Assembly (NCBI GenBank): GCA_025966315.1
Contig: JAOPUZ010000071.1
Span: 100,748-164,747 of the forward strand
From: Frankiales bacterium
GTDB taxonomy: Bacteria > Actinomycetota > Actinomycetes > Mycobacteriales > Jatrophihabitantaceae
Reading direction: 5' to 3'
DNA: 64,000 bases
Positions 56,453-64,000 of the stretch are shown piece after piece. The stretch's first letter is position 1. Each line of letters begins with the position of its first letter. The notes beneath the pieces were generated by a model. That model saw nothing but the letters and a program-made list of their open reading frames with translations. It did not search any database and had not been told where the DNA came from. The translations under genes and the position numbers were made by a program.

Positions 56453-57559
56453 TTAGCGGTCGATTTCGCCGGCGATGAACTGCTCGACCTTGAGCTTGGC
56501 GATGTCGTCCGCGTACTGCTCGGGCGGGGACTTCATGAAGTAGGACGACGCCGACAGGATCGGGCCGCCGATGCCGCGGTCCATGGCGATCTTCGCCGCG
56601 CGCAGGGCGTCGATGATGATGCCGGCAGAGTTCGGCGAGTCCCATACCTCGAGCTTGTACTCGAGGTTCAGCGGCACTTCGCCGAAGGCCCGACCCTCGA
56701 GCCGGACGTAGGCCCACTTGCGGTCATCGAGCCACTGGACGTAGTCCGAAGGACCGATGTGCACGTTCTTGGCGCCTAGATCGTGGCTGATGTTCGAGGT
56801 GACGGCCTGCGTCTTGGAGATCTTCTTCGATTCGAGGCGGTCGCGCTCCAGCATGTTCTTGAAGTCCATGTTGCCACCGACGTTCAGCTGGTAGGTGCGG
56901 TCCAGCACTACGCCCCGGTCTTCGAACAGCTTGGCCAGCACGCGGTGCGTGATGGTGGCGCCGACCTGAGACTTGATGTCATCGCCGACGATCGGGACGC
57001 CGGCCGCCTCGAACTTGGCCGCCCATTCCGGCGTGCCGGCAATGAAGACCGGCAGGGCGTTGACGAAGCCGACCTTGGCGTCGATGGCGCACTGGGCGTA
57101 GAACTTTGCCGCGTCTTCCGAGCCGACGGGCAAGTAGCAGATCATGACGTCGACCTGGTTGTCTTTCAGCGCCTTGACCACGTCGATCGGCTCTTCGTCC
57201 GACTCCTCGATGGTCTCGCGGTAGTACTTGCCGAGGCCGTCCAGGGTGTGACCGCGCTGTACCGGCACGTCGAGCGGCGGCACGTCGCAAAGCTTGATGG
57301 TGTTGTTCTCGCTGGCCACGATGGCTTCGGAAAGATCCCGCCCGACCTTCTTGGCGTCAACATCGAAGGCGAGTACGAAGTCGATGTCGCTGACGTGGTA
57401 CGGGCCGAACTTGACGTGCATCAGACCGGGGACGGTGCCCGCGGGGTCGGCGTCCTGGTAGAACTGCACGCCCTGCACCAGCGATGATGCGCAGTTACCG
57501 ACACCGACGATGGCAACGCGGATGCGACCTGCGTCGCTCGTTGCGTGTTGCGAACCCAT
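56453..57559 (-). CDS. ino1: Inositol-3-phosphate synthase
   Basis: 368 residues. NAD-binding [21 protein letters not shown], then [45 protein letters not shown] and [29 protein letters not shown], the actinobacterial/archaeal-type Ino1 core. It converts glucose-6-phosphate to inositol-1-phosphate for phosphatidylinositol and mycothiol, the actinobacterial thiol. PadR gene is 76 bp upstream on the same strand, as in mycobacteria (Rv0046c-Rv0047c). Confidence 0.97.
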   Translation of the reverse strand: MGSQHATSDAGRIRVAIVGVGNCASSLVQGVQFYQDADPAGTVPGLMHVKFGPYHVSDIDFVLAFDVDAKKVGRDLSEAIVASENNTIKLCDVPPLDVPVQRGHTLDGLGKYYRETIEESDEEPIDVVKALKDNQVDVMICYLPVGSEDAAKFYAQCAIDAKVGFVNALPVFIAGTPEWAAKFEAAGVPIVGDDIKSQVGATITHRVLAKLFEDRGVVLDRTYQLNVGGNMDFKNMLERDRLESKKISKTQAVTSNISHDLGAKNVHIGPSDYVQWLDDRKWAYVRLEGRAFGEVPLNLEYKLEVWDSPNSAGIIIDALRAAKIAMDRGIGGPILSASSYFMKSPPEQYADDIAKLKVEQFIAGEIDR

Positions 57560-57635
57560 CGGGCTCCTCCTTCTGTTGTGCTGTCGTGACAGCTATTTCG
57601 TGGTCCCGGCAGGCCGGGCGCTCTATGCGGTGTAA

Positions 57636-58190
57636 CTAATCCGTGCGGGTGGTGCGTTCGTCCTCAATTAGTTCGGTCAGCCATCGCACTTCGCGATCGG
57701 CAGACTCGAGGCCGTGCTCCTGCAATTGCAGGGTGTAACGGTCCATTCGCGTCCGGGTGCGGGCGATAGACGTCCGCATTCCATCCGCCTGTTCGGTCAT
57801 TCGTTGCCGCCGACCCTCGAGAATCTGCAGCCGAATGTCGGACCGCGTGTGGGCGAAAAACGCCAACCGGGTGCCGAACCCTTCGTCGTCGTACGCTTCC
57901 GGGCCTACCTCGGCCAGCAAAGTAGCAAAGTGCTCTTTGCCGTCTGCGGTCAATCGATAAACGCGCTTGCCACGTTTGGAACGAGCCGCAAAGCCAGCGG
58001 CCGGCGGGGCCTCGTCCAATGGAGCTTCTTCGTCTATCCAGCCCGCTTCCTGTAAGCGCCGTAGCGTTGGGTACAGGCTGCCATAAGAAAAGGCACGGAA
58101 TGCACCGAGCAGGCTTGATAACCTTTTGCGTAGTTCGTACCCGTGCATCGGAGCCTCATTGAGGAGACCGAGGATCGCGATTTCTAGCAT
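57636..58190 (-). CDS. PadR-family transcriptional regulator
   Basis: 184 residues. PadR winged helix: LEIAILGLLNEAPMHGYELRKRLSSLLGAFRAFSYGSLYPTLRRLQEAGWI and RVYRLTADGKEHFATLL, then a coiled C-terminal dimerisation part. ATG at 58190 has AAGGAGG upstream. A 21-bp perfect palindrome lies 25 bp before the start (58215-58235), the obvious autoregulatory site. Probable control of itself and of ino1. Confidence 0.93.
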   Translation of the reverse strand: MLEIAILGLLNEAPMHGYELRKRLSSLLGAFRAFSYGSLYPTLRRLQEAGWIDEEAPLDEAPPAAGFAARSKRGKRVYRLTADGKEHFATLLAEVGPEAYDDEGFGTRLAFFAHTRSDIRLQILEGRRQRMTEQADGMRTSIARTRTRMDRYTLQLQEHGLESADREVRWLTELIEDERTTRTD

Positions 58191-58214
58191 GCGGTGCGGT
58201 CCTCCTTACGGCTC

Positions 58215-58235
58215 GATGTATCACGACGATACATC
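58215..58235. promoter_or_regulatory. PadR operator palindrome
   Basis: GATGTATC-ACGAC-GATACATC: a perfect 8-bp inverted repeat with a 5-bp spacer, close to the known PadR consensus ATGTAT-N-ATACAT. It lies between padR and ponA and may affect both directions. A degenerate ACATC-ACATATC lies just to the right (about 58243-58262). Confidence 0.75.
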
Positions 58236-58407
58236 AGGATGACACATCGCGGCGACATATCGGATGCGCGCGTCCTGGGCGATCTCACATCTGCGCGCAC
58301 GTACCCTGGCGCGGAGTGCGACCGGTGTGACCCGTGTGAGCCACCTGCCGCACGAGCTGCTGATCGCAGATGTTGCGACATCGCGTCGGATTTATGGAGG
58401 AGCCGCA

Positions 58408-60705
58408 GTGCCAGAGCAGTCCCGGTCGTCAGCGCGTACGCCGCGTAATCAACCGTCGGGCGGCTGGTGGCGACGCCGTCGCGCGGCCAAGAAACGGCGC
58501 CTGGCCAAGATGAGCCGGGGTAAGCGCGTGGCCCGTCGCCTCGGGATACTGTTCGTCTGGCTGCTGGGTCTGTTCGCCCTCGGTGTGGCGGTGATCGCCT
58601 TTTCGATCTACAAGTTCGCCGACGTGCCGAGCCCGGCCGAGTTGACCGTCAATCAGCAGGCGTCGATCCTCTACGCCGATGGCAGCACGGTGGCACGGGT
58701 GGGCGCCAACCGGGTCATCGTGCCGCTGTCGTCGGTGCCGGTTTCGACCCGGGACGCGGTTATTGCGGCTGAGGACCGGGGCTTCTATTCCGAGCCCGGC
58801 GTGTCAGTGCGAGGCACCGTCCGCGCCGCCGTCAACGATATCCGGGGCGGTTCGCAGCAGGGCGGTTCGACGATCACCCAGCAATACGTCAAGAATGCAT
58901 ACCTGAATTCGGATCAGACCCTGGGTCGCAAGCTCAAAGAAGCGGCCATTTCGCTGAAACTTAGCCGAGACTATCCGAAGGACGAGATTCTCGCTAATTA
59001 CCTGAATACAATATATTTCGGCCGCGGGGCTTATGGCATTCAAGCGGCGTCGCTTGCGTATTTCGGGGTGGACGTCAGCAAGCTGAATGTCGCGCAGGGG
59101 GCATTGCTTGCCGCCGTCATCAAATCGCCCGAGTATTACGACCCGCGCGTGACGCCGACCGCGGCCAAAGTCCGCTGGGGGTACGTCGTCGACGGTATGG
59201 TGAGCACCGGCAAGCTCACCCAGGCCGAGCGAGACGCCTTGAAATTCCCGGCCACGATCGTGCCCAAGAGCCAGGATTCCGCGCTGGACGGCCCGATGGG
59301 TTTGGTGTGGAGCCAGGTCAAGCAGGAACTGACCGCAGATGGAATCACGTCAGCCGAGATAAGTGCGCGCGGGCTGAAGATCCAGACCACGATCGACCCG
59401 AAGGCCCAGGCCGCGGCGGTGTCGGCAATCAAACAGACCTACGTTGACCTCACCGCGCAGCAAAAGAACTTGCAATGGGCATTGACGGCGGTGAATCCGG
59501 CCAACGGCGCAGTGATTGCCTATTACGGAAACAAGTCGGGGACGGGGCTGGACTACGCCCAGTCCTGGCGCCCACCGGGCTCGTCGTTCAAGCCCTACGT
59601 CACCGCGACGGCGCTGAAAGAAAACGTCGCCGGGAAGAAGCCGGCCTATACAATTCAGTCGGTATTCAACGGCGCGTCCCCGCAACAGATCGCTGGCCAG
59701 ACATTCGAGAACGACCCGACCGATCCGTCGAGCGGGATGTACACGCTGACCCACGCCACCACGCTGTCGCTGAATACTGTATTCGGCAAGCTCACCTCAC
59801 TGGTGGGCGCGAACAACGTGGCTGATACCGCACACGCAATGGGCATTCCCGAGACCGAGACCGACACCGGGCCGAATCCGGATCGGCCGACCTTGGTGTC
59901 GGCGAGTGGGGAGCCTGACAACTACCTCGGTATCGGCAATTACCCGGTGCGAATCCTGGATCAGGCGGTGGGATACGCGACCCTGGCCAACGGCGGCACG
60001 GCACACCCGGCGTACTTCGTCCAGAAGGTGGTCGACGCCAAGGGAAAGCTCGTTTATCAACACGCCGACGCCGGCACGCGGGTGTTGGACGCGAAGGTCG
60101 CCAACGACACCACCTTGTCGATGGAGCAGGTTGCGCCGACGTCCGGGTTAGCACTGTCCGATGGGCGCACGACCGCGGCGAAGACCGGCACGGTCGGCAT
60201 CCAGAACACCGGCAATTCCTCGGACGGCTGGACGGTTGGGTTCACCCCGCAGGTCAGTGCCTCGTCCTGGGTGGGTTCGAACAAGGTGGAACCGATCTAT
60301 GACCGATACGGCGGCTCGGAGTACGGCCGGGATCTGGCCGGTAACGCTTGGAAGCTGTTCATGGACGGCTACCTGCAGAACAAACCCGTGGCGACGATGC
60401 CGACCCAGCAGATGATCTTGCAAGGTTCCAACGTTCAGCCGACATTCACGCCGACGCCTTCGCCCACCGCGTCCCAGACCACGGCGACCCCGACTCCTAC
60501 GCCGACGCCCACTCCCACGCCGACCCCGACTCCCACCCCGACTCCGACGCCGACCCCGACCCCGACCCCTACGGCGACTCCCACGACATCGGCTGTTAGT
60601 ACGCCTGCTGCACCTCCGACGTCGCCCGCCACGACACCGCCTCCGCCACCGACCGCGGCGCCGCAGGGCGGCCAGACACCTGGCGCCGGCGGGCCATCCG
60701 GGTGA
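58408..60705 (+). CDS. ponA: Bifunctional class A penicillin-binding protein (PonA1 type)
   Basis: 765 residues from GTG at 58408 with GGAGGAG upstream. Basic cytoplasmic N-terminus, one membrane anchor (LFVWLLGLFALGVAVIAFSIYKF), glycosyltransferase domain (AAEDRGFYSEPG with the catalytic Glu, QQGGSTITQQYVKN), then a transpeptidase with Ser in PGSSFKPYVT (SxxK), SLN in ALSLNTVF and KTGT at KTGTVG. It polymerises and cross-links lipid II, which MurJ flips and MurT/GatD amidates. The C-terminus is a (TP)n tail. Position after ino1/PadR matches M. tuberculosis ponA1. Confidence 0.96.
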   Translation: MPEQSRSSARTPRNQPSGGWWRRRRAAKKRRLAKMSRGKRVARRLGILFVWLLGLFALGVAVIAFSIYKFADVPSPAELTVNQQASILYADGSTVARVGANRVIVPLSSVPVSTRDAVIAAEDRGFYSEPGVSVRGTVRAAVNDIRGGSQQGGSTITQQYVKNAYLNSDQTLGRKLKEAAISLKLSRDYPKDEILANYLNTIYFGRGAYGIQAASLAYFGVDVSKLNVAQGALLAAVIKSPEYYDPRVTPTAAKVRWGYVVDGMVSTGKLTQAERDALKFPATIVPKSQDSALDGPMGLVWSQVKQELTADGITSAEISARGLKIQTTIDPKAQAAAVSAIKQTYVDLTAQQKNLQWALTAVNPANGAVIAYYGNKSGTGLDYAQSWRPPGSSFKPYVTATALKENVAGKKPAYTIQSVFNGASPQQIAGQTFENDPTDPSSGMYTLTHATTLSLNTVFGKLTSLVGANNVADTAHAMGIPETETDTGPNPDRPTLVSASGEPDNYLGIGNYPVRILDQAVGYATLANGGTAHPAYFVQKVVDAKGKLVYQHADAGTRVLDAKVANDTTLSMEQVAPTSGLALSDGRTTAAKTGTVGIQNTGNSSDGWTVGFTPQVSASSWVGSNKVEPIYDRYGGSEYGRDLAGNAWKLFMDGYLQNKPVATMPTQQMILQGSNVQPTFTPTPSPTASQTTATPTPTPTPTPTPTPTPTPTPTPTPTPTPTATPTTSAVSTPAAPPTSPATTPPPPPTAAPQGGQTPGAGGPSG
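60484..60582 (+). repeat. (Thr-Pro)n coding microsatellite in the ponA tail
   Basis: About 100 bp of ACNCCN hexamer repeats giving about 16 Thr-Pro pairs. It is likely length-variable between strains by slippage; the tail probably spans or anchors in the cell wall. Confidence 0.85.
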
Positions 60706-60758
60706 ATGGGTCCGCGGACTCTCGCTGACCGCGACGTCCGCCCATAGCGTCAAGGAGT

Positions 60759-61541
60759 TTGTTCGAACTCAGTGACGATTGGAACGCTTTGATTGGGTGG
60801 GTTGCGGCGCCCGGGTTGGTGAGTACCGTGCAGACGGGACCTCTTCCGGTGGCCTTGGTCGTTTCGCTCGTCGTCGGGTTTGTTGGCTTTGCCTCTCCAT
60901 GCGTGTTGCCCCTCGTACCGGGATATCTCGCTTACGTTGCGGGCGCCAGCACTGAGCGCAAGAGTCGAGTGCATGCGGTCATCGGCGCCGTCCTCTTTGT
61001 GGCAGGGTTTTCGGCGCTATTTATCTCTGAAGGGACGCTATTCGGCCGACTCGGTGAGCTCGCCTTCCTACATTCCCGCGTAATTGAAGTCGGGATAGGG
61101 GCAGCTACGGTATTCTTGGGGCTCATTTACCTTGGCCTAGGGACGATCGTCCAACGAAGCGTGAGGTTTCCGCGAGTACCCCCAGCCGGGCTCATCGGGG
61201 CGCCGTTTCTCGGATTCGCTTTTGGCCTCGCATGGACTCCGTGCATTAGCCCGACTCTCGGGGCTGTGATCGCAATGTCATACGATCAGGAGAACGCGGG
61301 TCGTGGCGCAGCGCTTGGAGCGGCCTACTGCTTTGGACTTGGCCTTCCGTTTATCTTGATAGCCTTCGGAATTTCTTGGGTTGTGAGCACTTTCGCATTT
61401 GTTCGGAAGCGTGCTCGCGTGATTCATAGATCGGGCGGATGTCTGCTGGTCATCGTCGGCGCGATGCTCGTCTCTGGCGTCTGGGATGGTCGCGTCGCGT
61501 GGCTGCGCGGTATCACTGCGGCGTTCACCGCGCACATGTAG
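60759..61541 (+). CDS. CcdA/DsbD-type thiol-disulfide membrane protein
   Basis: 260 residues. Six membrane helices; the two active Cys are present in GFASPCVLPLVPGYLAYVAG and FGLAWTPCISPTLGA. It would carry electrons from cytoplasmic thioredoxin across the membrane to a TlpA-like partner; such a lipoprotein follows at 62247. Start is uncertain: TTG at 60759 is only 1 nt from AAGGAG, GTG at 60819 or 60828 is possible. Third-base GC is visibly lower than in neighbours, suggesting transfer. Confidence 0.83.
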   Translation: MFELSDDWNALIGWVAAPGLVSTVQTGPLPVALVVSLVVGFVGFASPCVLPLVPGYLAYVAGASTERKSRVHAVIGAVLFVAGFSALFISEGTLFGRLGELAFLHSRVIEVGIGAATVFLGLIYLGLGTIVQRSVRFPRVPPAGLIGAPFLGFAFGLAWTPCISPTLGAVIAMSYDQENAGRGAALGAAYCFGLGLPFILIAFGISWVVSTFAFVRKRARVIHRSGGCLLVIVGAMLVSGVWDGRVAWLRGITAAFTAHM

Positions 61542-61629
61542 GCCCTTGGTCCCAACGAGTTTAGTAATCGTGCTTCAGCGGTTACGATTCGGGGCGTCTG
61601 GCGTTGGGGTCTGACACCGATTGGTCCTC

Positions 61630-62089
61630 GTGAAGAGAAGATTCCACCCCGCAAAAGCCCTTGTCATCGCACTGCTATTCAGCGCCTCGTCCTACGTGTC
61701 GATCGACGACGCGGCAGCGACGACGCCCGACGCATGGGCCTGGTCCGGGCAGCACATTACTGGAAGGGGGGATGCTTGGGCAGCTGACGTCCGGAAACGG
61801 GCGATACTCCGCGAGATATCAAACGGATGGAAACTGGGTTGTGTACCGCAACGGCGTCGGGGCGATTTGGGCGTCCGGAACGAGCGGATGCGGCCTCAAC
61901 CTAGTTTTTGGGTACAACGGTGCAATCGTGAGTTATCCAGCTACCTGCCATGTATTTAGGAGTAATGTCAATTACAGTTCGACGACGTTCCACATGGACA
62001 TGCAGAATGATGGCAATTTTGTCGAGTACGCGGGTCCGGTCGGAGACAATCGCCGGGCTCTATGGGCAACGGGGACGGTCGGCCGCTGA
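61630..62089 (+). pseudogene. Secreted bulb-type mannose-lectin domain protein, frameshifted at a G6 run
   Basis: The first frame (GTG 61630) gives a signal peptide VKRRFHPAKALVIALLFSASSYVSIDDAAA-TTPDAWAWSGQHITG. The frame then breaks at GGGGGG (61766-61771). The next frame continues as GMLGQLTSGNGRYSARYQTDGNWVVYRNGVGAIWASGT, later MQNDGNFVEYAGP..NRRALWATGT, the QxDGNxVxY pattern of B-type lectins. Removing one G restores 152 codons, which fits exactly. Either phase variation at the G run, decay, or sequencing error. Confidence 0.8.
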
Positions 62090-62246
62090 CGGCAAACCCG
62101 GTACGCAAGGTTTCGGGAACCGGGGCATCATATCGCCCACCATTAGGCAATACGCGTCGGATCTAAATTGGATCACGGGCCAAACCCTTCCAACAGGGCC
62201 GACTCAAGCCCCGTGGTTGCCTGAGGCCGCACGGTTAGGGCTTTGG

Positions 62247-62828
62247 ATGAGTTGTCGTTTTCGTCGGGCCGTCCGACTGGGAATCTGTCTGGTCGGTCTC
62301 GTCTTGCTTGCCGGCTGTCACGGCGCCCGAGAATCCAGTTCGGGAGTCTTTCACTTCACCAACGCAACGAAGCCGGGCAGCGTCATCCCGGCCGACAAAC
62401 GGAAACCGGTCGGGCCCGTCGCGGGCGAGCTGCTGACCGGCGGTACTTATGCGTTGAGCCAGGATGCCGGACACGTGACGGTGGTCAACATGTTCACCTC
62501 GTGGTGCGGCCCGTGCCAGCTCGAGACGCCGCAGTTGGACGCCGTCTACCGCCGGCTGGCACCGGCGGGCGTTCGGGTGGTCGGCTTCGACGTCAAGGAC
62601 ATGTCGCAGGGCGCGGCTCGCAGCTGGCTGCGCATGAAGCAGATTAGTTTCCCGATCGTCTGGGATCAGAAGTTCAAGGTGGGCCTGCAACTCGGTGACG
62701 TCCCGGCGTACGCGATCCCCGAGACCGTGGTCGTGGACAAGCACGGCCGGGCCGCGGCCGTCTACCTTGAACGGGTATTGCCCGCCGACCTCGATCCGGT
62801 CCTCGACCAGCTGACCGCCGAATCCTGA
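62247..62828 (+). CDS. TlpA-like thioredoxin-fold lipoprotein
   Basis: 193 residues from ATG at 62247. Lipobox LVLLAGC at Cys ~23, then a TlpA/ResA domain: TVVNMFTSWCGPCQLETPQLDAVYRRL (active CxxC), FDVKDMSQGAARSWLRMKQISFPIVWD and the cis-Pro loop AYAIPETVVVDKHGR. Extracytoplasmic thiol-disulfide exchange, probably reduced by the CcdA-like protein upstream. Used for cytochrome c maturation or oxidative repair. Codon use is typical of the chromosome, unlike the gene before it. Confidence 0.93.
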   Translation: MSCRFRRAVRLGICLVGLVLLAGCHGARESSSGVFHFTNATKPGSVIPADKRKPVGPVAGELLTGGTYALSQDAGHVTVVNMFTSWCGPCQLETPQLDAVYRRLAPAGVRVVGFDVKDMSQGAARSWLRMKQISFPIVWDQKFKVGLQLGDVPAYAIPETVVVDKHGRAAAVYLERVLPADLDPVLDQLTAES

Positions 62829-62854
62829 GCCCGCGGAGAAGTTAGGGTTGGCCC

Positions 62855-64000
62855 GTGATCACGCCGCTGCCCTCGCGCACGGATCCGACGGTGCGCCGGG
62901 CAAGCAACGTTGCGGGCGGTCCACGCGGCCGTTACGCCCGGGACAGCAGGTGGTGGACGCCGATCCGGGTGATCCTGGCCATTGCTGCGTTCACCCTCGC
63001 GCTGGCCTACGCCCAGAAGTCGCCCTGCGCCAACGGCCAATGGGTGGATTCGTTGCAGTACACCAAGGCCTGCTATTCCGATGTCGTCCCGCTGTGGAGC
63101 GCCGAAGGACTCGCTGACGGCGCCGTGCCGTATCGCGATCACGCCGTCGAATATCCGGTCGTCACCGGCGGGTTCATGTGGATAACCGCCGAACTCACGC
63201 ACGGCTGGCACGCGCTCAACCAGCACGGCGTCGTCCCAGGATCGAACGATGTCCTGGTCTTCGACGCGTTCACCTGCTTGCTGCTGGCGTTTTGCGGGCT
63301 GATCGCCGTGCGAGCGACGGCCGGGGCAGCCGGGCCGCGTAGACGCTGGGATGCCGCGATCTTCGCCGCCAGTCCACTGCTGGTTTTCCATGCGTTTTCG
63401 AACTGGGATCTGCTGGCGATGGCGTTCCTGGCCGGGGCGATGTGGGCCTGGGCACGAAACCGTCCGATCGCGACCGGCGTCCTCATCGGGCTGGGCACGG
63501 CCGCGAAGCTGTACCCGGCGTTGATGATCTTCCCGCTGGCCATCCTCGCCTACCGCACGAGACGCTGGCGCCCGGTCGGCTGGACTGCGGTCACGGCCGG
63601 GGTGATCTGGCTTGTGGTCAACCTGCCGGTCGCCCTGAGCTGGACGAAAGGCTGGTGGGAGTTCTACTCGTTCTCCGAAACACGCCCGGCCGAGGCCAGC
63701 ACCTTCTGGGCAATGCTGAACCACTTCTACCCCAGCGTATTCGGCGGTAGTGGCTCGACCGGGTGGCAGCCGCCGGGCATCGCCGTTGCGCTTGCCCTCA
63801 TTGTCGCGTTGGCGATCATTGCTGCGCTGGCACATATCGCCCCGCAGCGACCTCGGCTGGCGCAATTGATGTTCCTTACCGTGGCCGCGTTCCTGCTGAC
63901 GACCAAAGTGTGGAGCCCGCAGTACTCGGTCTGGTTGGTGCCGCTGCTGGCCCTGGCCCGACCGAAATGGCGACTGGCCATCATCTGGCAGTTCACCGAG
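62855..64000 (+). CDS. Polytopic membrane glycosyltransferase, GT87/DUF2029-like (3' end outside window)
   Basis: Open from GTG at 62855 to the window end, 382 codons with no stop. Basic N-terminus, then at least nine membrane helices. The first outer loop holds QYTKACYSDVVPLWSAEGLADGAVPYRDHAVEYPVVTG, whose acidic and Tyr residues suit a GT-C catalytic loop using polyprenyl-phosphate sugars. Equivalent of Rv0051, the gene after ponA1 in mycobacteria. In this genome about 2.1 kb of extra genes separate the two. Confidence 0.85.
   Translation, partial: MITPLPSRTDPTVRRASNVAGGPRGRYARDSRWWTPIRVILAIAAFTLALAYAQKSPCANGQWVDSLQYTKACYSDVVPLWSAEGLADGAVPYRDHAVEYPVVTGGFMWITAELTHGWHALNQHGVVPGSNDVLVFDAFTCLLLAFCGLIAVRATAGAAGPRRRWDAAIFAASPLLVFHAFSNWDLLAMAFLAGAMWAWARNRPIATGVLIGLGTAAKLYPALMIFPLAILAYRTRRWRPVGWTAVTAGVIWLVVNLPVALSWTKGWWEFYSFSETRPAEASTFWAMLNHFYPSVFGGSGSTGWQPPGIAVALALIVALAIIAALAHIAPQRPRLAQLMFLTVAAFLLTTKVWSPQYSVWLVPLLALARPKWRLAIIWQFTE

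Overview
The window is about 64 kb of a high-GC actinobacterial chromosome centred on the replication origin. Gene order closely follows the Mycobacterium tuberculosis oriC neighbourhood: pcnA, NUDIX, DUF6049, murJ, trxB, trxA, cwlM, GNAT, parB, parA, rsmG, jag, yidC, yidD, rnpA, rpmH, oriC, dnaA, dnaN, recF, dciA, gyrB, gyrA, DUF3566, tRNA-Ile, tRNA-Ala, then ppiA, rhomboid, crgA, DUF881, trpG. It is not a mycobacterium: there is no sigM between murJ and trxB, no pknB cluster beside trpG, and a class E sortase and a GyrA mini-intein are present. A non-mycobacterial high-GC actinomycete (Frankiales, Nakamurellales or Jatrophihabitans-like) is my inference; genus cannot be fixed by eye.

Layout. 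1-11.7 kb: HAD hydrolase end, proteasome activator Bpa, secreted ScyD-like protein, quinone oxidoreductase, glutamine amidotransferase, sortase E, DUF881, CrgA, rhomboid, cyclophilin, the murT-gatD-lipoprotein operon, and a VapA-family gene. 11.8-23.1 kb: an actinomycete integrative and conjugative element (AICE) integrated in the 3' end of tRNA-Ala(UGC), bounded by a perfect 43-bp direct repeat. It carries int, xis, repSA, a WhiB-like gene, an FtsK/TraB translocase, a Spd-like membrane gene and pra, plus cargo: a three-gene unit with a TIGR04255 protein, an XRE/flavoprotein pair and small genes. 23.1-25.3 kb: tRNA-Ala, DLW-39, tRNA-Ile, a frameshifted ppk2, DUF3566. 25.3-33.6 kb: gyrA with a 182-residue mini-intein, gyrB, dciA, recF, dnaN. 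33.6-36.0 kb: DnaA boxes on both sides of dnaA (oriC). 36.0-41.8 kb: rpmH to parB, with three parS sites. 41.9-55 kb: nitroreductase, aminotransferase, GNAT, cwlM, thioredoxin system, murJ, DUF6049, NUDIX, CCA-adding enzyme, MFS. 55-64 kb: YqgE, Usp, ino1, PadR with its palindromic operator, a ponA1-type penicillin-binding protein, a lower-GC insert (CcdA-like gene, frameshifted lectin gene), a TlpA-like lipoprotein, and a GT87-like membrane glycosyltransferase cut by the window end.

Genes left of dnaA run leftward and genes from rpmH to parB run rightward, so both core blocks are co-directional with replication forks leaving oriC. Main themes are replication and segregation, envelope assembly (CrgA, MurT/GatD, MurJ, CwlM, PonA, YidC, sortase) and redox (TrxA/TrxB, CcdA/TlpA). 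The least explained parts are the VapA-family protein without a signal peptide, the AICE cargo, and two genes that each read as broken by a single-base indel.
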